A stretch of DNA of 64,000 nucleotides from Streptomyces sp. SJL17-4. GTDB taxonomy: Bacteria; Actinomycetota; Actinomycetes; Streptomycetales; Streptomycetaceae. The notes below the pieces were generated by a model. It was given only the letters and a program-made list of their open reading frames with translations. It was not told the origin of the DNA and did no database searches. The stretch covers positions 3,534,001 through 3,598,000 of the forward strand of contig NZ_CP104578.1 of the NCBI RefSeq assembly GCF_036826855.1. Reading direction: 5' to 3'. The stretch's first letter is position 1; each line of letters starts with the position of its first letter. A program made the position numbers and the translations under genes. Of this stretch, positions 58,654 through 64,000 are shown piece after piece.

Positions 58654-59481
58654 CCGCTTGTTCCTGGCCTCCAGATTGCGGGCGGCCAGGAGCTCGTCGG
58701 CCGGGTAGCCGACCTCTTCGAGGGTGAGGCCGTGCGGCCGTACGACGTGCACGGCCGAGTCCCGCACACCGGCCGCGAGCACCTTGCCCGGCCAGTCCAC
58801 GGGCCGGTGCCCGTCGCCGACGAAGAGCAGGGCGCCGACCAGCGAGCGGACCATGTTGTGGCAGAAGGCGTCGGCCTTCACGGTGGCTTCCATCACACCG
58901 TCGGGCCGCCGCTCCCACCGCAGCTCCTGGAGGGTGCGGATGGTGGTGGCACCCTCGCGCCGCTTGCAGTACGCGGCGAAGTCGTGCTCGCCGACGAGCG
59001 CGGCGGCGGCCTCGTTCATGGCGTCCATGTCGAGGGCCCAGTCGTGCCACAGGACGTGCCCGCGCTGAAGCGGGTCGACCCCGCCGGGATTGTCGGTGAC
59101 GCGGTACGCGTAACGGCGCCAGATCGCGGAGAAACGCGCGTTGAAGCCGCTGGGGGCCTCGGTCAGGGACCAGACCCGCACGTCGTGCGAGAGGCGCCCC
59201 GCGAGCCGCCTGAGCAGCTTGTCGCGGTGCTCGGCCCACAGCTCGACGGGCAGGTCGACATGCGCGACCTGGCCGCGCGCGTGCACCCCGGAGTCGGTCC
59301 GGCCGGCCACGGTCAGCTCGTACGTCTCCGTCGACCGGGTCACGGTCCGCAGCGCGGCCTCGATGTCCCCCTGCACGGTCCGCTGCCCCTGGGACTGCTT
59401 GGCCCAGCCGGAGAAGTCCTTGCCGTCGTACGACAGGTCAAGCCGAACCCGTACGAACCCGTCCTGCACGTCATCGCTCAC
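58624..59481 (-). CDS. truA: tRNA pseudouridine(38-40) synthase
   Basis: 285 residues. Catalytic Asp in [17 protein letters not shown] (about 61-70), RRYAYRV and [11 protein letters not shown]. Isomerises U to pseudouridine in the anticodon arm. Ends overlapping the convergent membrane protein gene. Follows rplQ by 90 bp with a hairpin between. Confidence 0.96.
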   Translation of the reverse strand: MSDDVQDGFVRVRLDLSYDGKDFSGWAKQSQGQRTVQGDIEAALRTVTRSTETYELTVAGRTDSGVHARGQVAHVDLPVELWAEHRDKLLRRLAGRLSHDVRVWSLTEAPSGFNARFSAIWRRYAYRVTDNPGGVDPLQRGHVLWHDWALDMDAMNEAAAALVGEHDFAAYCKRREGATTIRTLQELRWERRPDGVMEATVKADAFCHNMVRSLVGALLFVGDGHRPVDWPGKVLAAGVRDSAVHVVRPHGLTLEEVGYPADELLAARNLEARNKRSLPGSAGCC

Positions 59482-59516
59482 GCGTCAATCCTCTCGAAAC
59501 CATCAAGCACGGGAAC

Positions 59517-59544
59517 GGGCCCGCACCCCAAGGGGTACGGGCCC
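59517..59544 (-). terminator. Hairpin downstream of rplQ
   Basis: GGGCCCGCACCCC pairs with GGGGTACGGGCCC (one G-T pair) around a two-base loop, 28 bases past the rplQ stop. Confidence 0.75.
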
Positions 59545-59571
59545 GCACACGGGAACAGTCGGTCGGAACGC

Positions 59572-60036
59572 TTACGCGTCCTTCGACTCCTCGGCCGGAG
59601 CCTCGGCGGCCGCGTCGGCCTCCTTGACGGCGCGCACGGTGGCGGCCTCGGCCTCGGCGACGGTCGCCTTCTTGGCGATCTCGCCCTCGACCAGCTCGAT
59701 CACGGCCATCGGGGCGTTGTCGCCACGACGGTTGCCGATCTTGGTGATACGGGTGTAGCCACCCGGGCGCTCGGAGTAGCGCGGGGCGATCTCGGTGAAG
59801 AGGGTGTGGACGATGCCCTTGTCGGTGATCGTCTGCAGCACCAGGCGACGGTTGTGGATGTCGCCCTTCTTCGCCTTGGTGATCAGGCGCTCGGCGACCG
59901 GACGCAGGCGACGGGCCTTGGCCTCGGTGGTGGTGATGCGGCCGTGCTCGAAGAGCGACTTCGCCAGGTTGGCGAGGAGCAGCTTCTCGTGCGCGGCGGA
60001 ACCGCCGAGGCGGGCACCCTTCGCGGGACGCGGCAT
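59572..60036 (-). CDS. rplQ: 50S ribosomal protein L17
   Basis: 154 residues: [45 protein letters not shown] in parts. A C-terminal Ala/Glu-rich extension (about 120-154) is characteristic of actinobacteria. ATG at 60036 has AAGGAG. Separated from rpoA by 163 bp that contain an inserted hairpin element. Confidence 0.96.
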   Translation of the reverse strand: MPRPAKGARLGGSAAHEKLLLANLAKSLFEHGRITTTEAKARRLRPVAERLITKAKKGDIHNRRLVLQTITDKGIVHTLFTEIAPRYSERPGGYTRITKIGNRRGDNAPMAVIELVEGEIAKKATVAEAEAATVRAVKEADAAAEAPAEESKDA

Positions 60037-60114
60037 GGTGTTTCTCCTTGTGATCTGCACCGGCCGTATGAGGTACCGATGTCAGTGTCCGAGCGGGCGG
60101 TCACCCGTCGGAGA

Positions 60115-60173
60115 CCCCGCGCCCCCTCAGGGGCGCGGGGAACTGCGCGACCAGCCACAGCCGGCCCGCAGCC
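60115..60173. repeat. Streptomyces intergenic hairpin element between rpoA and rplQ
   Basis: CCCCGCGCCCC-CTCA-GGGGCGCGGGG (60115-60140) is a perfect 11-bp-arm hairpin followed by AACTGCGCGACCAGCC and a CCGGCCCGCAGCC end. I recall this hairpin-plus-tail sequence as a frequent intergenic repeat in Streptomyces genomes. Confidence 0.7.
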
Positions 60174-60199
60174 AAATCTGGACCGTCGGTCCCGAGCTC

Positions 60200-61222
60200 T
60201 TAGTACTGCTCGGTCTCGACGAACCCGGCATCCGCGTCATCGTCCGCGCCAAACGCGTCCGCGGCGGCGGTCGGGTCGAATCCGGGCGGCGAGTCCTTCA
60301 GCGCGAGGCCCATACCGGCCAGCTTCGCCTTGACCTCGTCGATCGACTTCGCACCGAAGTTGCGGATGTCGAGCAGGTCCGCCTCGGAGCGCGCCACGAG
60401 CTCACCCACGGAGTGGATGCCCTCACGCTTGAGGCAGTTGTACGAACGAACGGTGAGCTCGAGCTCCTCGATCGGCAGCGCGAGGTCGGCGGCGAGGGCG
60501 GCGTCCGTGGGGGACGGGCCCATGTCGATGCCCTCGGCGTCGATGTTGAGCTCGCGCGCCAGACCGAACAGCTCGACCAGGGTCTTACCGGCGGACGCCA
60601 TGGCGTCACGCGGGCGCATGGCCTGCTTGGTCTCGACGTCGACGATCAGCTTGTCGAAGTCGGTGCGCTGCTCGACACGGGTCGCCTCGACCTTGTACGT
60701 GACCTTGAGCACCGGGGAGTAGATGGAGTCGACCGGGATACGGCCGATCTCCTGGCCCGCCTGCTTGTTCTGCACGGCGGAGACGTAGCCGCGACCGCGC
60801 TCGACGGTCAGCTCCATCTCCAGCTTGCCCTTGCCGTTGAGCGTGGCGAGGACGAGGTCGGGGTTGTGCACCTCGACACCGGCCGGGGGCGCGATGTCGG
60901 CGGCGGTGACCAGACCCGGGCCCTGCTTGCGCAGGTACATCACGACCGGCTCGTCGTGCTCCGAGGAGACGACCAGCTGCTTGATGTTGAGGATGAGGTC
61001 GGTCACGTCCTCCTTGACGCCCGGCACGGTGGTGAACTCGTGCAGGACACCGTCGATGCGGATGCTGGTGACAGCGGCACCCGGGATCGAGGACAGGAGG
61101 GTACGGCGGAGGGAGTTGCCGAGGGTGTAGCCGAAGCCCGGCTCCAGCGGCTCGATCACGAACCGGGAGCGGAACTCGTCGACGACCTCTTCGGTCAGCG
61201 AAGGACGCTGAGCGATAAGCAT
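60200..61222 (-). CDS. rpoA: RNA polymerase alpha subunit
   Basis: 340 residues. N-terminal dimerisation domain (about 1-230: [28 protein letters not shown]) and C-terminal DNA/activator-binding domain (about 250-310: [39 protein letters not shown] in parts). Acidic tail. In the classical rpsM-rpsK-rpoA-rplQ order. Confidence 0.98.
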   Translation of the reverse strand: MLIAQRPSLTEEVVDEFRSRFVIEPLEPGFGYTLGNSLRRTLLSSIPGAAVTSIRIDGVLHEFTTVPGVKEDVTDLILNIKQLVVSSEHDEPVVMYLRKQGPGLVTAADIAPPAGVEVHNPDLVLATLNGKGKLEMELTVERGRGYVSAVQNKQAGQEIGRIPVDSIYSPVLKVTYKVEATRVEQRTDFDKLIVDVETKQAMRPRDAMASAGKTLVELFGLARELNIDAEGIDMGPSPTDAALAADLALPIEELELTVRSYNCLKREGIHSVGELVARSEADLLDIRNFGAKSIDEVKAKLAGMGLALKDSPPGFDPTAAADAFGADDDADAGFVETEQY

Positions 61223-61348
61223 GTGTTCAATCCTTCAGTCGTGGACGCCCACTATTTGACGCCCGACGGAATGCTGCGTACTGCAAGGGTACGGGCGGCA
61301 CGGTCCGAAGAGCCGTACCGCCCGAAGTCCTGATCAAGCAGCCGTGCG

Positions 61349-61753
61349 TCAGACGCGGCGGCGCTTGGGGGGACGGCAGCCGTTGTGCGGCGTGGGGGTG
61401 ACGTCCTGGATCGAACCGACCTCGAGGCCCGTGGCCTGGAGGGAGCGGATCGCGGTCTCGCGGCCGGAGCCCGGACCCTTGACGAAGACGTCAACCTTGC
61501 GCATGCCGTGCTCCTGCGCGCGGCGAGCGGCCGACTCGGCGGCCATCTGCGCGGCGAACGGAGTCGACTTGCGCGAGCCCTTGAAGCCGACGTGGCCGGC
61601 GGAGGCCCAGGAGATCACGTTGCCCGCGGGGTCCGTGATCGAGACGATCGTGTTGTTGAACGTGCTCTTGATGTGCGCGTGGCCGTGAGCGACGTTCTTC
61701 TTTTCCTTGCGGCGCACCTTCTTGGCAGCGCCCTGACGACCCTTGGGGGGCAT
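61349..61753 (-). CDS. rpsK: 30S ribosomal protein S11
   Basis: 134 residues; [32 protein letters not shown] and the C-terminal [16 protein letters not shown], as expected. ATG at 61753 with GGGAG. Confidence 0.98.
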   Translation of the reverse strand: MPPKGRQGAAKKVRRKEKKNVAHGHAHIKSTFNNTIVSITDPAGNVISWASAGHVGFKGSRKSTPFAAQMAAESAARRAQEHGMRKVDVFVKGPGSGRETAIRSLQATGLEVGSIQDVTPTPHNGCRPPKRRRV

Positions 61754-61819
61754 CTATAACTCCTACGGGAGGTGGTCGGTCCTACAGCGAAGACCGCTTG
61801 GTCAAGCGTCCGCTGAGGA

Positions 61820-62200
61820 CTACTTCTTGCCCGGCTTCTTCTTGCCGGCGATGGCGCGACGCGGGCCCTTGCGGGTACGAGCGTTCGTGCTGGTGCGCTG
61901 GCCGCGGACGGGCAGGCCACGACGGTGGCGCAGGCCCTGGTAGCAGCCGATCTCGACCTTGCGGCGGATGTCGGCGGCGATCTCGCGGCGGAGGTCACCC
62001 TCGGTCTGGAGGTTGGCGTCCACGTACTCGCGGATCTTGACGAGGTCTTCCTCGGCAAGGTCGCGGACACGGGTGGACGGGTTCACGCCGGTCGCGGCGA
62101 GGATCTCCTCGGACCGGGTACGCCCGATGCCGAAGACGTAGGTGAGTGCGACCACCACACGCTTTTCGCGCGGGATGTCAACACCGGAAACGCGTGCCAT
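61820..62200 (-). CDS. rpsM: 30S ribosomal protein S13
   Basis: 126 residues: [29 protein letters not shown] and [29 protein letters not shown] in parts. First gene of the rpsM-rpsK-rpoA-rplQ run. Confidence 0.98.
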   Translation of the reverse strand: MARVSGVDIPREKRVVVALTYVFGIGRTRSEEILAATGVNPSTRVRDLAEEDLVKIREYVDANLQTEGDLRREIAADIRRKVEIGCYQGLRHRRGLPVRGQRTSTNARTRKGPRRAIAGKKKPGKK

Positions 62201-62391
62201 TCAATGGCTCCTGTGTTCTCGGGGGTCTGCTGCAGAACCGTTCCCGGCTGCCGTATGAGGTACAGGTCGGGTCCCCGGCCCCCGCCGGAGGTGCCGTCAA
62301 CCGTGCGAACACGGCCCGACGGGCTCTGCGTATGTACGTATTGCTATGCGTCGCGCGAAGAACTGCGAAGTTGCAGGTCGGTCGGCGTGCG

Positions 62392-62505
62392 TCAGCCCTG
62401 GCGCTGCTTGTGGCGCAGGTTGTCGCAGATGACCATGACCCGGCCGTGACGGCGGATCACCTTGCACTTGTCGCAGATCTTCTTGACGCTCGGCTTGACC
62501 TTCAT
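62392..62505 (-). CDS. rpmJ: 50S ribosomal protein L36
   Basis: 37 residues translated by hand: [20 protein letters not shown], then [17 protein letters not shown]. Zinc-ribbon ligands C11, C14, C27 and H32 are all present, so this is the zinc-binding (C+) form. Between infA and rpsM. Confidence 0.96.
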   Translation of the reverse strand: MKVKPSVKKICDKCKVIRRHGRVMVICDNLRHKQRQG

Positions 62506-62567
62506 GGGTGTGAGGTTCTCCGGGTCAGTGCCATCACCCGCGCGTGAAGGCGGGGTGCGGGCAAGAT

Positions 62568-62789
62568 CTACTTGTACCGGTAGACGATCCGGCCACGCGT
62601 CAGGTCGTACGGAGAAAGCTCCACGACGACCCGGTCGTCCGGAAGGATTCGGATGTAGTGCATCCGCATCTTGCCGGAGATGTGCGCGAGGACCTTGTGA
62701 CCGTTCTGGAGCTCCACCTTGAACATGGCGTTCGGGAGGGACTCGATCACGGTGCCCTCGATTTCGATGGCACCTTGCTTCTTGGCCAC
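62568..62789 (-). CDS. infA: Translation initiation factor IF-1
   Basis: 73 residues from GTG at 62789 ([20 protein letters not shown], then [40 protein letters not shown]). OB-fold, exact expected length. An upstream in-frame start would add residues unlike any IF-1. Confidence 0.97.
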   Translation of the reverse strand: MAKKQGAIEIEGTVIESLPNAMFKVELQNGHKVLAHISGKMRMHYIRILPDDRVVVELSPYDLTRGRIVYRYK

Positions 62790-63109
62790 GCTTCGCCTTT
62801 CGAATCGGCTACCTTGATCGACTCTCGCCGCCGCATGCGGACACACGGGTACACGAGAGCCGACGCATCAGTCTACGTCAGGCCCCAGGAAAAGACGAAT
62901 CGGGAAGTCTGCCCACCCGAACTGATCCTTACGCAAGGCACCACACCGTAGAAAACTCAAAGCTACTCCTGCGCGAGCGCAGACGCGCCCACTACGCCAA
63001 CGGGACCCAATCCCGACGCCCCTCTCGCGGGCTCGGCGCCCGGGGGCGCCTCACAAGCTTCGAGGAGCTGCGCCGGCCTCCGACCGACGAACCGGGAGCG
63101 GCCCGCTCG
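62790..63109. promoter_or_regulatory. 320-bp gap between map and infA
   Basis: No gene is seen. It probably holds the promoter for infA and the downstream ribosomal genes, in the AT-richer part around 62860-62960. A GGCGCC-CGGG-GGCGCC hairpin at 63035-63050 could terminate map. Confidence 0.45.
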
Positions 63110-63961
63110 CTACGCCAGCGGGTCCGGCGCCGCCGTCACGCCCAGCTCCGCCAGCTTCGCCTTGCCCCCGTCGACCGCGGTCAGGACCAGGGGGCCCTCC
63201 TCGGTCAGGGCGATCGAGTGCTCCCAGTGGGAGGACCAGGTGCCGTCCGTGGTGATGACGGTCCAGTCGTCCTTCAGGACCTCCGTCTGCGGGGTGCCCA
63301 GGGAGACCATCGGCTCGATCGCCAGGCACAGGCCGGGGACCAGCTTCGGGCCCTTGCCGCGCTTGCGGGAGACGTAGTTCAGCAGGTGCGGGTCCATGTG
63401 CATCTCGGTGCCGATGCCGTGGCCGCCGTAGTCCTCGATGATCCCGTACCGGCCCAGGCTGTGGTCGCCCACGGCGGGACGCGGCTGGCGCTTGATGTAC
63501 GTCTCGATCGCCTTCGAGATGTCGACCAGACGGTTGCCGAGCCTCATGGCCGCGATGCCGGCCCACATCGACTCCTCCGTGACACGGGAGAGCTCGACGA
63601 GCTCGGGCGCGTGCCCGGTGCCCACGAAGGCCGTGTAGGCCGCGTCACCGTGCCAGCCGTCCACGATCGCGCCCGCGTCGATGGAGATGATGTCGCCGTC
63701 CTTGAGGACGGTCTTGTCGTCGGGGATGCCGTGGACGACGACCTCGTTCACCGAGGTGCAGATCGTCGCGGGGAACCCGCCGTACCCGAGGAAGTTCGAC
63801 TTCGCCCCGTGGTCGGCGATGACCTTCCGCGCGACCTCGTCGAGATCGCGGGTCGTGGCGCCCGGCACGGCCGCCTCACGGGTCGCCGCGTGAATGGCGG
63901 CGACGACCAGCCCCGCCTCGCGCATCTTCGCGATCTGCTCGGGGGTCTTGATCTGCACCAT
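63110..63961 (-). CDS. map: Methionine aminopeptidase, type I
   Basis: 283 residues. Metal ligands are all present: two Asp in ISIDAGAIVDGWHGDAAYT, His in GGHGIGTEMHMDP, Glu in LAIEPMVSLG and Glu in HWEHSIALTEEG. No N-terminal zinc or SH3-like extension is present. Removes the initiator Met. The remaining 39 bases to the right edge lie before its start and show no gene; adenylate kinase is usually next. Confidence 0.97.
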   Translation of the reverse strand: MVQIKTPEQIAKMREAGLVVAAIHAATREAAVPGATTRDLDEVARKVIADHGAKSNFLGYGGFPATICTSVNEVVVHGIPDDKTVLKDGDIISIDAGAIVDGWHGDAAYTAFVGTGHAPELVELSRVTEESMWAGIAAMRLGNRLVDISKAIETYIKRQPRPAVGDHSLGRYGIIEDYGGHGIGTEMHMDPHLLNYVSRKRGKGPKLVPGLCLAIEPMVSLGTPQTEVLKDDWTVITTDGTWSSHWEHSIALTEEGPLVLTAVDGGKAKLAELGVTAAPDPLA

Positions 63962-64000
63962 CGTGGCCGCGGCCTTTCCATCGAGTACGGGGAACAGAAC

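Overview
The window is Streptomyces chromosome. It is very GC-rich throughout and carries the developmental block guaB3-guaB-shbA-bldM-whiD, a HrcA/CIRCE-controlled groES-groEL1 operon with a His-rich GroEL tail, and the run glmS ... glmM-rpsI-rplM ... truA-rplQ-rpoA-rpsK-rpsM-rpmJ-infA-map. WhiD and BldM match the S. coelicolor proteins closely as I remember them. Most of the window is core chromosome read leftwards (minus strand), interrupted by accessory blocks.

Layout. 1-8.2 kb: a pseudokinase, a transmembrane Ser/Thr kinase, glpD and a nucleotide-sugar dehydrogenase homologue. The last three are each broken by one- or two-site single-base indels, nearly all at or beside homopolymers, so this end of the sequence may be poorly polished. 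8.2-8.8 kb: a RHH antitoxin/MazF-type toxin pair with its own operator and terminator. 8.8-14.1 kb: purine synthesis (guaB3, guaB), the sigma factor ShbA, and the development regulators BldM and WhiD, divergently arranged. 14.2-16.8 kb: LysR regulator, MOSC protein, short-chain dehydrogenase. 16.8-24.2 kb: a carbohydrate utilisation unit (DUF2264 protein, DeoR/LacI hybrid regulator, ABC importer, 2-hydroxyacid dehydrogenase) with matching candidate operators. 24.2-28.4 kb: a 1,154-residue STAND/NACHT-like NTPase divergent from a SnoaL-like protein. 28.5-30.7 kb: chaperonins. 30.7-36.6 kb: two paralogous polysaccharide deacetylase lipoproteins flanking a methyltransferase, a membrane protein and an ECF42-type sigma factor/YCII pair. 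36.7-45.6 kb: t6A genes (tsaD, tsaB, tsaE), rimI, alr, an L,D-transpeptidase and nnrD. 45.6-47.8 kb: an iron-box-controlled pair of exported proteins. 47.9-54.6 kb: acpS, glmS, a lipoprotein, coaA, a DUF389 protein and glmM. 54.7-64 kb: rpsI-rplM, an ABC-F protein, truA and the rplQ-rpoA-rpsK-rpsM-rpmJ-infA-map cluster.

Common threads. GlmS and GlmM make the UDP-GlcNAc precursor, Alr supplies D-Ala and the L,D-transpeptidase and deacetylases act on the wall, so much of the middle serves cell-wall synthesis. TsaB/TsaD/TsaE make t6A on tRNA beside ribosomal and initiation-factor genes. A striking non-coding theme is that several genes end inside or directly against short tandem repeats, in many cases with the stop codon itself duplicated in each repeat unit. 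Other items for a second look are two iron boxes, His-rich tails on both GroEL and TsaD, four 28-29 bp repeats upstream of coaA, and a hairpin element inserted between rpoA and rplQ.
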